In this document: positions 49,193 through 60,315 of the stretch, piece by piece
Numbering within the stretch: position 1 is the first letter of the stretch
How the letters are laid out: each line of letters starts with the position of its first letter
Assembly: GCA_020726505.1 (NCBI GenBank)
Contig: JAHLEZ010000003.1
Coordinates: 1 to 64,000, forward strand
Length of the DNA stretch: 64,000 nt
Source of the DNA: Leptodontidium sp. MPI-SDFR-AT-0119
Lineage: Eukaryota > Ascomycota > Leotiomycetes > Helotiales > Leptodontidiaceae
Direction of reading: 5' to 3'
Translations under genes and position numbers: made by a program
Notes under the pieces: model-generated
Seen by the model: the letters and a program-made list of their open reading frames with translations, nothing else
Database searches by the model: none
What the model was told of the DNA's origin: nothing

Positions 49193-49882
49193 ATGTCAAA
49201 CTCTACTTCCCAGGTTCAACAAGAAATTATATCCCTCACATCTCACGTCAAAACTCTCGAGATTGGGATCTCCTCCAGCCCGCAACCCCGCAGTATAACT
49301 CACCCCTACGAACCTCGATTGCTCAGTCTGTCACCATACAAACGAGCGACAAGTTTCTTCGATCACTGGGACGAGCATACTGAATATCCTATCATGCCTT
49401 CACCCACAACACCGGACAAGGACACACAGCATGATGATATCGGTATTTTGAGTGATAGTCAGATCAGCCATTTCGAGCTCGACGAATCCGAATCCGAACC
49501 TGAGGAGGAGTTTGATATATTCGAAGATGCTGAGAACAGGGTACTGGGGGCTTTGAGGTGTTACTACTTCAATCTCGGGATGGGAACGCTGGTCACGGGC
49601 GAAAAGGTCGATAAGGATGTGTCAAATGCTGTACAGAAGATTATGGATATGTCTCAGGGTGATTTTGGAGCTTTGAAAAGTTCGGAGAGAATGAATCTAT
49701 CTAGAAGGTCCGAGGGAGGAGAGCTGAGTGACGAGGAACGGATGGTCGCGGAGCTGGAATGGTATCTTGGGCAAGTTCGAAGTCACGAAAGCAAACCAGC
49801 CCTAGATGTAGTAGATGTTGCGAGAAAGATTCTCCAGTGGGCTGCTAAGCGAGGGATTGTGCAGGATGGGAATGGTTCTTAG
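49193..49882 (+). CDS. small helical-repeat protein (local family)
   Basis: Unrecognised protein of 229 aa, single exon, start MSNSTSQVQQEIISL. The N-terminal half is polar with an acidic stretch (ELDESESEPEEEFDIFEDAE). The C-terminal half holds two repeats of the kind seen in the 47090 protein: LGMGTLVTGEKVDKDVSNAV followed by QKIMDMSQ, and ELEWYLGQVRSHESKPALDV followed by VDVARKILQWAAKRG. It lies 237 nt downstream of the larger family member on the same strand, so it probably arose by local duplication and loss. No signal peptide or membrane segment. Function unknown. Confidence 0.7.
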   Translation: MSNSTSQVQQEIISLTSHVKTLEIGISSSPQPRSITHPYEPRLLSLSPYKRATSFFDHWDEHTEYPIMPSPTTPDKDTQHDDIGILSDSQISHFELDESESEPEEEFDIFEDAENRVLGALRCYYFNLGMGTLVTGEKVDKDVSNAVQKIMDMSQGDFGALKSSERMNLSRRSEGGELSDEERMVAELEWYLGQVRSHESKPALDVVDVARKILQWAAKRGIVQDGNGS

Positions 49883-50179
49883 ATTACATATGATTGTGGC
49901 GGCACTGGATCAGATTATTGTTTGTAGAAATAGAAAAGCGCAGAGTATGGACCGAGGAGAGTAGAATAGAGTACAAGCATGTACTTTACTCCACTCAGTA
50001 CTTTTTAAATCCGCATACAACTCAACTCAGTAATAACCCGAGTAACTCTGAGTAGACTCTGAGTATATATATTAGCAAGAACACCAAAACCTTAAGAAGT
50101 CAGATTGACTCGCTTGAAGTGATTTTGGCTTGGCAGTGTCGCCTGTCTTTCCCCCGTGTCTAAGGAGGTTTTTCTCCAC
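49883..50179. other. intergenic region between convergent genes
   Basis: About 300 nt with no gene. It contains repeated actcagta/actctgagta-like short units (49990-50065). Confidence 0.45.
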
Positions 50180-51842
50180 CTAACATCCACCAACAGCACT
50201 TCCCCCAATACATGGCTTCCCATTACACGTCCATCCAATCTCTTCTTTGACATTATCGCACAAATACCTCCACGGTTCAGTCCCATTCGCTAACGCCAAG
50301 TGTACGCCTTTGATCTCAATCCGCTCGCAAGGTGCGAGAGCACTGCATTGAAAGCTCGCCACAGCAGTACTCTTCGTTGTCCCTGTGATGTTTTGAACAG
50401 ATACATCACTGATTTTGAAGAGCGAGGAAGTGCAGTTTCCAACTCCGCCAGATCCCATGAAGCGCGTGCATTGTGATATGGTGATGGGAATGGCACGCAT
50501 GCCGGTTGAATGTAAATTAGTAAAGGTCAGGTCCTTGGCGACTAGAAGAGGATTAGCAACCTGGAGAGAGAAAAGAGCCCTAGAAAAATGGAGCTGGGAC
50601 GAGGGAAAGAAGAAAAAGTTGATCAACTTACAGCCAAGACCTCCACCCCCTCCATTTGGAGGATATCCAATAGATTCGCCAGTCCAAGTTTTGAAGTATG
50701 CCTAAAACCGGCATCTCAGTGCGATTCTGGTCATTCAACTAAGGGACAGCTTACGGCATGTAAAGTGTTCGCAAAAGAACAGTTATTGACTCTCAACCTC
50801 TCAACCGTCTCGAAGTTTCCTTTATATTGGCCAATACTCCCAATCGCAATTCCCAAGCCATTGATGAATCGAGAATCAGTGATCGAGATATCGGTGCTGT
50901 TAGCTTTGAGAGAGATACTGTCATCGCCGTTCTGCACTGTCCAATTGGAGAATGCAATGTGATGTGAGAATAATGTGTCCGCTCCATCAGTGTTGGCTTG
51001 CTTAAAGTTAGCGACAAGGGTTTAGAAGCGATAATGCAGGGAAAGGAGGCTTACAGCTTGTGCCACCAACAACCGTACTATTTGTGACGATGCTATCGAA
51101 TACAACATGGTGGGAATGAATAATAGACATAGACCTGTAAAACATCAATAATCGAACGTCGAGACAATCATCACACTAAACAAAACTTGAGAAAGCCGAG
51201 GCAGATCACAGCAGTGTCAGAGCATCAATACGAAAACTTACCACATCTGACTCCTCAACAGACTCAATCCCTTCACAACCGAATTCGTGAGTCCATTGAA
51301 AGTAATAGCATGAGGTCTACCAGGATAATTCGACGTGTTCGGCTGCTGACGAATCCACGTATACCACGTCAAGCCGTTGCCATCAAAAATGCCTGTGCCA
51401 AAACCATTCAATTTGACTCTATCTCCCCCGAAAACCCATGCAGTGGACTGATTTTGATATCCAACTGGAAGAGAGTTGTTCAGCCAGTACAAAATATCGG
51501 TGCTCCACTATTCAAGAGTCAACTAATGGATGTTTCGATAGATTTAGAAGAGGATTATACCAGAAGCGTGCCAGGAATATTCACAACGCAGTCACGCAGC
51601 CCTGTGGTGTTCATGACGGTATTGATGTGATATGTCTCTTTCAGGAAATTAATTGTGCCGCCATGTCCGCACTCTTTAAAGGCTCGCAGAATTGCTGGAG
51701 CATCGTCTGTTAAATTGCTCCCACCCGGTTTGACTGTACATATCCTGCGAGGGTTGGGGTTGAAAATCTCAGTTGCGAGTGAGGGCGTTGCAACCCAGCT
51801 GAGAAGTAGAAGGGAAGAAAAGAGCAGCTTATAGGAAAGCAT
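50180..51842 (-). CDS. secreted GH28 glycosidase (pectinase family)
   Basis: Glycoside hydrolase family 28 parallel beta-helix enzyme acting on pectin. The signal peptide MLSYKLLFSSLLLLSWVATP, a GGTINF strand and KLNGFGTGIFDGNGLTWY are followed by the GH28 active-site motifs NTDGADT (near 50990) and NGDDSISL (near 50935). The third motif reads GLGIAIGSIGQYKG and so lacks the His of the GHG found in polygalacturonases; the fourth, YFKTWTGES, keeps the Lys. Six introns are visible, for example 51508-51560 and about 50704-50756, and they keep the frame. N-glycosylation sites are frequent. This motif set points to a non-endo-polygalacturonase branch (exo- or rhamnogalacturonan-type), by family knowledge; the exact substrate is open. 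Confidence 0.85.
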
Positions 51843-52716
51843 GATGAATACCTCGAACGATGCGGAGTGAGACCGAAAAAAAACCAGAGATAACAAGAGA
51901 GCAGAATTCGAAGAAGAGAGGAAGTTTTATTTAAAATTATCATTGTAATGGAATTCATGATCCCTCCAGGACCGCCAGTGAGCCAATCCATCTTGTCGGG
52001 TAAATGATGACAACAATTCTACCCCTGAGTCCGCATCAGACTAATCCAGAGCTTCGCTACATCTGACACCGATGATAGAACATGGATATATAGATTGTCA
52101 CGAAAGTTTTTTCGTATCCATGTATTTATTCCCACAAAGAGATGTTCCGCAGAGCCGAAGGCGGGGTAGAGGGGTAGGTATGGGGTGTAGATCTGTTCAG
52201 ATATGCCTTGGCTTCGCTTTTGAATTTTTCCGGTGAGATTACCAGGCCGGAATGATACACCGAGTTTGGAGAACAATAGAATACCCGGCCCTGCATGACG
52301 AGACCGCATCAAAGTTCCATCCTTGATGCTGTCTTATTTTTACGGCTGTTGGGAGCCACCTTTCCCTCAGATATAGGCTTTAACATCCGGCATAGGCAAC
52401 GAATTGGCTGTAATTTGGTTTGCACCAGAAAGGCACACCAAGCTTGTTATATAATCTTAGAAGTGGGCTTCCTAATCTGTCGTTAGCTACTTCACAGAAA
52501 TTAAATTCGGCGAAGCTGGATTGCTTGTCATGACAGACAAATGTAACCTAGTTGATTCAGCACTTTTTGGTGGAAGCACAATGAGATGAGATGAATGATA
52601 GTTGCGACGGGTACAGCATAAGCAGCTCTTAGAGTTTTAAACTGACAATTTTCTGTTTCCTTGAGATTAAACAAAGGAATGACTGTGCATCAGCATTTTG
52701 ACCAAGTTCGAACGAA
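51843..52716. other. intergenic region, no gene seen
   Basis: About 0.9 kb upstream of the GH28 gene and downstream of the hairpin-protein gene. Promoter of the pectinase is expected here. No coding sequence recognised. Confidence 0.45.
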
Positions 52717-54399
52717 TTACTGCCCAAGACCAGCTCTTGACTCATCCGCGATATCTGAAAGTCTCTTGAGCATCAGTCTCTTAGTATCATCAGTCTTGAC
52801 TTTGCATATCCTCTGAGCATCCTCCACGTAGGATTCAAGCTCCAGCCTCTTAGCTGCAATGGTGTCTTGCACTTCGCCATCAAGCAAGTTCGAAGTTGGC
52901 TTCCTGGCCATCCCCCAAGCTTGGTTGACGACTTCAGCAATGACAAATGCGTAAGCATTCGAGAGGGCATTGATCACAACAGCTGTCTGCTTCACGTGAA
53001 GGAGTCTCTTCTTAGCGTGAGCTTCCATTTTGCTGCTGTGGTCAACTCCGGCTGCAATTCGGCCTTGAACTGCTTCGATTGGCTTTCTGCTCCAGTCGTA
53101 GTTCTTGACCTGTGCGTGCATGGCGGTGTTCATGCTAATGAAGAAGTTTAAAAGGCCAGCGATGCCACTACTCAAGTCGGCAAGGAGCTCAAGAGTTGCC
53201 TTGATGTCTCGTCCTGTTCTTTCCTATTGCTTATGTTAGATATCAATTCCGTGTGTCTTCGATGGCCGAGACTTACAAGTTTGTTCTTGGCGGTGAGCCA
53301 AGTCTTCAATTCCCCGTCAAGATGAGCGAGCTTGATCTGTGTTTGTCCGAAGGATCATTTCTTTTCGCTCAACCTGTCTTCTGCGGCATTGAGGTCCGAC
53401 GCGGCTGCTGCTAGCATGCCACCAAAGACTGCACTGGCAAAAACGCCACCGAGTGAAGCTGGTAAGCTTACGAGGCCACCTGCAACAGACAATGCGGTGA
53501 CTATATCCACTTATTAGTAAAGCATCTCGAAGTATAGAAATGAAGCAGTAACATACAGCCAATGGAGGCATCCAGCTTATTTGAACGTTCATCATACGTT
53601 TCCAGGATCTTGTTAAACTTGGCGCCAGCTTCCTGTTTTTCACGCTCCTGCTCTGCAAGGACTGCTGCTTCGAAGCTCTTTGTTTTTTCTGTTGTCGAGA
53701 TTTCTCTCTCCGTCTGTTCAATTGTCTGCCCGAGCTTGCCTGTGGCTCTGTCAGCACTACTCGACTGTCCCAATTCTGGTGGATTCGATGGTCTACTGAC
53801 TTTGCGCAGCGGTGACACCTTCACTCAAGTCGCCAATCAGATCGTTCAGTTTATCTAATTCCCCCTTGCTTGCTTTGCTGTTTTCGTTGCAGTCGTTGAT
53901 ATATTCTTGGATTTGATCAACTAGCATAGTAGCGAGCTCTTGCTCTGTCGCATCTGCAAAAGCATCCTCCAGGTCATCAAGCTTTGCTTTGAGTTAGAAC
54001 AAGGCAAAAGGAAGTAGCTCATAGTGTAGGAAGTGAGGATCACTGACAAGTCCACCAGAAGAGCAAATCTGTTCTGTCATGTAAGATATCTTTTGCAGTG
54101 CAGAGCAGGCATGCGTGAAAGCTTTTTGGCCATCATTGGCCACCCGAACTAAGTTTGAGGGGATATCGTCCCGTCTTTCGAAGTTAGCATTGTCACAAAT
54201 AATTTGCGATACATTCAGATACAGACCTCAAGAGTGTCCCTTCGATGTCAAGTTGGACACGAGTCACGTCTCGGGTAGAGGCTATAGCCATGCAAATGCC
54301 CAAATCACGAATTATCTCGGGTGCTATCATAAGCCAGGGAGTCCAATCGGCATCCTCTGGCTTGGAGGTCTTCCCCAGTTGGGACTCCTGGTGTGGCAT
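52717..54399 (-). pseudogene. long helical protein with hydrophobic hairpin, copy A (internal stop)
   Basis: Unrecognised, mostly alpha-helical protein of roughly 450 aa read on the reverse strand from ATG 54397-54399 to the stop at 52717-52719. Exons start near 54399, 54180, 53990, 53780, 53500 and 53223. Order: helical N-domain, acidic helix (about 53990-53850), charged coiled coil (about 53760-53570), then a Gly/Ala/Leu-rich hydrophobic hairpin at about 53500-53400, then a long amphipathic C-terminal helix bundle (52720-53223). This arrangement is what alpha-helical pore-forming proteins of the Hbl/ClyA/xenorhabdolysin type show, but I cannot prove relationship. An in-frame TGA at 53355-53357 sits just after the hairpin (CGA to TGA would fit), and the joins near 53800 and 54000 are uncertain. 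Probably inactive. It is divergent from a similar gene at 55126. Confidence 0.55.
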
Positions 54400-55125
54400 G
54401 ATTCAAGAGAAGAGCTTGAAGTTGGATTTACTGCAAGGGATTCAGGAAGGCTCTAGTTGAATTCAAATCAGCGATGGCTGGAGCGCAGCCTTAATACTTA
54501 TTTACTTGTGTATTCTTCGCAAGCAAGATCCTGATATCTGCACAACTAGTTTAGCTTTGGAATGTATGAACGTAAGGCTTCGGTGAGAATTTTGGGAATT
54601 GTAAGAAATTGGTGCAGCCTTGTCATTCCGCCCAACAGCCCCCAACACACATCTCGATTAGTGACTCACTCACGACCAGTCGCTCTTCCATCCCAGCCTT
54701 GTCCAGCTATAGAACAAGAAATTCTAATGCATCTATTTCACCGATGGCGAAATTATCGTTTCAGAAAGCAACTAGAAACGGCAAGGCATTCTCTCACCGC
54801 GTGTTCATTGTCTATGGTCATCGTGGCCTATGAAGACGTGTGGTTGCTGGTACTGTAGTTCTTTCGGCTGCGCAAAGAGCGTTGGCCAAGCCTCTCTGGC
54901 TTCCCCAAAGGCGCCACCAAACCATATTCTTCTCCGCATCTTACTCCGCATGATTGTAATCATGCCGGTTTCAGTCCAAAGTCACCCGCGCAGTCAGGTA
55001 ACCCGACTGCTACTTTCCTACCTCAGTCCTCCGAGTCTATTTAAGCTGGCACCTCTCTAAGCGACCCCGATCATCATCGTAATTGCATCAACACCGAGGC
55101 CCATCTTCTCCATTTCTTACGCACA
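54400..55125. promoter_or_regulatory. divergent promoter region of the hairpin-protein pair
   Basis: About 0.7 kb between two head-to-head genes of similar architecture. No coding sequence is supported. The last 60 nt before 55126 are CA-rich, as in fungal leaders. Confidence 0.4.
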
Positions 55126-56486
55126 ATGAACACTCCGCGAGACTCGCTCGAATGTCTAAAGGCTAGACGGGATAGCAAGGCTGCAGCGCTACGCAGTTCG
55201 GTAAATTCAGCCGTCGGAGTGGATGGGTTGGAGGATGCGCTTCGAGTCTTTGAGGGTAAACTTGTCGAAATGACTGTCGTTCATCGTGAAATACACTCCG
55301 AAAGTCTGGATTGTGTTCTGGGAGAACTCCTACAGCTCATTAAGACGTTTGAAGAGGCAGACACCGAATTCCTCCGCGGAGGGACAGAGGGCATGAGTCC
55401 CGAGCGGATAGCGACAACCTTGCAGCACTACACATCACAGACTCGACAAAAGAGCACCAAGCTCGTTCAAAATATGAGAGTTCTCATCGTGGCGTTTGGT
55501 GACGAACTTAACGTCGTGCATGACCTAGATGAAGAAGTTTCGCATTTCTCAGAGGCGAGAATTGGTCGTGTCAGGTGCTTGGTAGAAGACATGCAGATGA
55601 AGTGCGAGGAGGAGATGGCGAGTTTGAACAGCCAGATTGCAGTAGTTGGGCAGCAAATCTTGACTACAGATGCTGAGATCAGCGATATGAACAGCAGAAT
55701 AGCCAGATCGTATTCAGCCCAAGACAAACACGAGACGATTCGAAACGTAGGAATTGCCGTGAGTTTTTCCACCGTTCGGTTTGCAGATGTACCTTCTGAC
55801 ATTCCGAAATAGACCAGCGTTGTGTCGGGAGTTGGCTTCTTCGCTGCCATTGGGACCATCATATTCCCCCCTGCCATTTTCCTCACTGCGCCTATGGCAG
55901 CAACAGCTGCAGTATGTGGTACTCTTTCAGTCGGTGTAGGTGGAACTGTCGGAGGGGCTCTGCTCGCCAAGTATTACATCCTTAGTATTTCCTCAGCGAA
56001 GATGATGCTGACAAGAAACTTAGAGATAACGATGATTCAGTTGACGCGATTTGCCTGAAACGTACTCAAGACCAAACAAAAGTTGCAAACCTCCGTTCGG
56101 AACGAGGGTCGTTGCAACAGCAGAGTTCGCAGAAGCTCAGCACCCTCTCCGATATCAGAGGAGCGTTGTCGTCTATTTCTCATGTTGATTCGGACTGTAC
56201 CGCACTGTTGCAGAAGTATGGTGCGGTGCGAGACAATTTGCAAGCTAGGAGTTCAGTGTTCTCGCAGGTTCAGCTGTCTCTGGGAGATGTAGCTTCGAGA
56301 TTGGAGATGTGTGGATTTGTTCGAACTCGGGAGAAGATTGGCAGGATTCTGAATCAGGTGTTGGAAAGGCTGGTAGGCAACACAGATGTAGGGCATAGTG
56401 GCGTGACGGTACAGGCAATTCGGCGTGGAATCTTGGGTCTAGACGAGCGAAGTTCACAGGTGTCAACGGTATTTGGGAGCCTCTGA
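55126..56486 (+). pseudogene. long helical protein with hydrophobic hairpin, copy B (frame break)
   Basis: Unrecognised protein of about 430 aa. Exon 1 (55126-55758) is almost entirely helical and charged, with heptads. A 54-nt GT-AG intron (about 55759-55812) follows. Exon 2 begins with a strongly hydrophobic Gly/Ala/Ile-rich segment of about 55 residues (55820-55980) that can form a two-helix membrane hairpin. A second long helical arm (about 56040-56486) follows in another frame. No intron of normal size joins the two frames, so a frameshift between about 55990 and 56058 is likely, where the first frame stops (TGA 56056-56058). Helix, hairpin, helix is the layout of the alpha-pore-forming superfamily; assignment is by architecture only. 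Divergent partner at 52717-54399. Confidence 0.55.
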
Positions 56487-57083
56487 ACTACAAGGATGTA
56501 CAGAGGGTCTCCAGAGTGGCGTTTTTCCAGTGTACTTCAGAATTTTCAGGTTGATGTATGGAAAGATTTTAACTGAGTGGAATTACAATTCCTCGAAGAT
56601 AAACAAAAGGTCACTATTGGCATTTCATTGCAAAAAAGAAGCCGATCCAAGGATGCTGAGCGAATATCCGGCACCACATGACAGTCACTGTGGGAACCCC
56701 ACTGCAAACCACTCTTGACTTCTTTGAACGCCAGTGGTTGGTGGTTGGCGAGTGTTGCGTTTATGTACGGATAATTTCAATTTCGTTGAAATTTATGGAT
56801 AGCTATGTCGAAGAATTCCGCATAACCTACCGGGTGAGCTGTGTAGCTGAAACTCGCATTTCCTTCCCTTGAGTCAAAGATGAGATGTGCTCAGCCTAGA
56901 GTTCCTCACTGTGAATAACTGCAACATGGTGCTACTGACTGCAGAATTTAAGGAATTCGTCAACTTGGACTCCTTTTCCTTCTCAATTATATGCATCATC
57001 AAGAACTGGCAGAGTCTCATACCAAGCCTTCAGAAAGAATATCACTTTTCGACTGACACTTTTTTGTCAAATTGCCATTAAAT
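56487..57083. other. intergenic region, no gene seen
   Basis: About 0.6 kb. Short frames without family features; promoter of the 57084 gene expected. Confidence 0.45.
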
Positions 57084-57842
57084 ATGCCAAGCTACCTTCG
57101 CGAAAGCAATAACCCGGGAACTTGGAATGAAGATCCTCTTCGAAACTACCAAGCTTTCTACTCCCTCTTGGATAGGTACAGAATGCACCGAGCGCGAGAA
57201 AAGATCTTGGTCGGCAAAAGCATCTACAGAGCGGCACAACGAATACTAGACATTGATGAGGACATCAAAGAGTCATACGGGGGCGATATCGTGGATTTGA
57301 ACGACAGAAGTCACGGTATTGTTGGAACAATAGCGTGTGCTCTGAATCAATATCGAAGGAATATTCGGGTATATGGTTGGGCACTGGAGCCGCGAGTCTT
57401 GGAACATGCCCAGAAACTGGTAGACGAAGGGCGGGAATCTGACGAGATCGAGGAGCGACAGCGACAGGAACTGCTCACCTGTAGATCGAGCTTCGAAGCT
57501 GCGAGAGGCGCTATGATAGCTCATCTATCGTCATATGTTGCGAGTATTCGACGGTACAACTCAACTAATTGGGGGCCAGCAAAGCGGGTCGGATGGCATG
57601 TGCTGGCTGCTGTAGAAGCCATTTCGAAGTGGGCAGATGGAGATACTGGGAAAGTCACTACCGACGACTTTTTAAGAAGCGAAAATCTTAGAAATTGGGG
57701 ATACGCCGGGTACACCGCAAAAATTGTCAGTATATACTATTGGGCGTTAAGGAAGATAGAGGGTGAGGTTGATGGCGAGGTACTGCTTACTGTGGATGAC
57801 GTAATGAAGTTGGTAGCCGAACTGGGGGAGAAGTACGATTAA
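57084..57842 (+). CDS. helical-repeat protein (local family)
   Basis: Unrecognised protein of 252 aa, single exon, start MPSYLRESNNPGTWNED. It is helical throughout with four diverged copies of the local repeat. They begin LLDRYRMHRAREKILVGKSI (about residue 29), ALNQYRRNIRVYGWALEPRV (about 87), YVASIRRYNSTNWGPAKRVG (about 152) and YYWALRKIEGEVDGEVLLTV (about 217). In each, an aromatic-rich helix is followed by a turn and a second helix of the form V-x-x-A-x-x-I/L. The reading frame is intact and codon use looks normal, so this copy may be functional. No signal peptide or membrane segment. Function unknown. Confidence 0.7.
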   Translation: MPSYLRESNNPGTWNEDPLRNYQAFYSLLDRYRMHRAREKILVGKSIYRAAQRILDIDEDIKESYGGDIVDLNDRSHGIVGTIACALNQYRRNIRVYGWALEPRVLEHAQKLVDEGRESDEIEERQRQELLTCRSSFEAARGAMIAHLSSYVASIRRYNSTNWGPAKRVGWHVLAAVEAISKWADGDTGKVTTDDFLRSENLRNWGYAGYTAKIVSIYYWALRKIEGEVDGEVLLTVDDVMKLVAELGEKYD

Positions 57843-58574
57843 CCATGTAGATTTATCACGTAGAAATCGGTACATTCAATGATATTTTTGTTTTTAGATC
57901 ATTAGGGACTTTGAAACTATGGTTTGTTTACATTAAATATCCCTAAGCGAGAAAGTGGAGAAGAACGATGTGTGCTCTTGCGCCAAGACAATGTCAAGAG
58001 GATAGATAACTTCGAAGAAAGTACGAACTATCATCAAATTCCATGCAATCACGTCTCAGTTGAGCTAAATGGGATCTACTATCAGTAATGACTGTGCAAA
58101 GGCGGTGATTAAGCGCCTCTGCCGATATTGCACGCGTTGTGGTGTACCGCAGCAGGAACCAATCACTTGGTTGAAGCACAACAATAGCTCCCAGAAATAT
58201 GTCTATAAAAGACCAGAGCTTTTCAGAGGGCCAGAATTCTTGCCCATCATTCACATTCTTCTTCCAAATCCGAAGACAATCTCTTCAGCACTTACAAGTC
58301 AAGTACTCAGCCACATATCAACAGTAGCATTTGCTTCTCAACATAGGAAAATTACAACCTAAGATGGCCTGGCTCGCGCGTTAAAGAGGTTCTCGCAATT
58401 CCTATCCTACGCCGGGCACCATTGGGTCACCGGCATACAACGCGCCAGACATGACTTCGCTACATATGACATTTCCTAAGCCTGCCATATTTGGACCGCT
58501 ATCATACCGCCCACAGATCCGCGGACCTATAAACTACCACCCCCTTGCCGGCAACCTCGCATCTCACCTTGGGC
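57843..58574. other. intergenic region, no gene seen
   Basis: About 0.7 kb without a supported gene. The segment 58240-58420 resembles a CT/CA-rich leader and may be the old promoter of the pseudogene that follows. Confidence 0.4.
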
Positions 58575-60047
58575 ATGCATCAATATTCCTCTTTCCTACG
58601 GTACCCCGCCGCGAGCGAGTCTAGCGGCAGCGATTCCGGCACTTCTATCCCAACCCCTGGCACAATCCACAGTGCTATCGCGTGAGACTTGCTCGCCTTC
58701 GAGGAAGATGAGGTCACACGGAAGGCCATCGTAGCCCTCAGCGATGTTTACAACAACAGAAAAGATAAAGTTCAAAACTCAATCCAGATCAAATCGCCCC
58801 ACCGAGGCCGATAAAGCAATCGAAAAGGCAATCACACACCTCCAAATGTTCCACAGATCAGTGGAGAGCGCAGAAAGAGAGCAGCTGATCTGAAAGACAA
58901 GTGGGCGGATGACGTTGGAGCGGAGCCACATCCAAGCTTAGACAAACTTCAAAAAGCGTCACAGTCGCTTCAAGTGGCATTTAAGATGTACAAGCTCCGA
59001 GAGACCTGGTTTCTCCATGAGCTGGATTCAGATGACAGTCTCACAAAACCGTCTGCTGCATCCAAGAAAAATGCAAAGAAAGAATATAGGAGATTCAGAG
59101 ATCATGAAACAGGTCGATGAATTGCTGGACGAAGCAGAGCAGTCTCTTGCAGGAAACCAGGAATCTGCACGGAAAGGAGAGAAACACACGGAGAACAAAT
59201 CTCAGCAGAGCACTTCGCCTGAATTGCAAAATTTAAAGTGCAAGCTTATGTTTTATGGAGGTACTTGCGAGCGGGGTTTGCCCTTGGGATGTGTTGATGA
59301 TCTTGTGACGGCAACTTGAGCTTGTCGCTGCTTACGTGGATGGAGGTCCAAAGGAATTCCTCAGAGAGAGCCAATGGACAGACTAATCATCAAGAACGAC
59401 AGACGTCAGGGTATGGGAAACTGGGAGGATCCCATAACTGATGCTGTTGCGAGGTACCTAGTAGATATCTTCACAAGAAAGGTTCCAGTGGACAAGACTG
59501 TTGCGGAGCTTTCCAGACGAATACTTGCTGGAGCTCGTGGGGCAGAATCTGCCCGAGATTTGAACTGAAAGCGATGATGGAAAAGGAAAGCAATTTCAAT
59601 CTCAGCGGGAAGTTTCTATACAGGAAATTTTGCTTGGGGTATGACAAGACACTTATAACGTGGGTTGCCAATGCCTTGGATTTGCTTGCTGGAGTTGATG
59701 GGGCGGAGGAAAAGTTTGAAGGTCCATTTACACCACTTGCAGACGATTCTGCCTGGGCCGACGTCTACGCTGCCGGCCAACTCTATGAGTACGGAAAATT
59801 CATGCTAGAAGCTGGTGAAAACTTCGACGAGACTATGATCGGCATAGTCAAAGATGTCGCGAACGATATCCGAGTCCACGAGGTCCGCACTGAAAATCCC
59901 GATGCATGCACGCATAAAACGCACTCACAGAACCCAAGCCACCCAACATTGGAGGAAGAAGTTCCTGACCTCATTGAAGTAGAGGCCGAAAGTTCAAAAA
60001 GTAAAGGAAAGGGCAAGGGAAAAGTCGTAGAGACGAACGACTTGTAA
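58575..60047 (+). pseudogene. helical-repeat family member, heavily decayed
   Basis: Pieces of the local repeat family appear in different frames: IVALSDVYNNRKDKVQ (near 58730), SLDKLQKASQSLQVAFKMYK (near 58938), LKCKLMFYGGTCERGLPLGC (near 59235), AVARYLVDIFTRKVPVDKTV (near 59450), FLYRKFCLGYDKTLITWVAN (near 59612) and AAGQLYEYGKFMLEAGENFD (near 59770). Stops or frameshifts separate them at about 58688, 58795, 58897, 59117, 59318 and 59568. The last segment (59574-60047) is open and ends with a lysine-rich tail (KSKGKGKGKVVE). This is an old copy related to the 47090 and 57084 genes, not a working gene. Confidence 0.65.
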
Positions 60048-60315
60048 GAGAATCGAATTCTTGTAAGATAGCATAGTGGACCGGATGTCTTTCAAGTCAC
60101 CCAGCCAGCAATCCCTTTTACAATCATTTTGCACCGTAAACTGTGACTCTAGTCATGATCATTGATGTGGTTCAAACATGTTGAGAAATTTGAATCACGA
60201 GCTTCGTTTGTGAGCAAATTTGTAGCTTGAGATATCGACAAAGAGGATATCAACCAGAAGTAAATTCTGATCAACTTTAAGAACCATTAGATAATCTCCC
60301 ATCGCTCGCTCTATC
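60048..60315. other. intergenic spacer, no gene seen
   Basis: About 270 nt between two pseudogenes. Nothing recognised. Confidence 0.4.
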
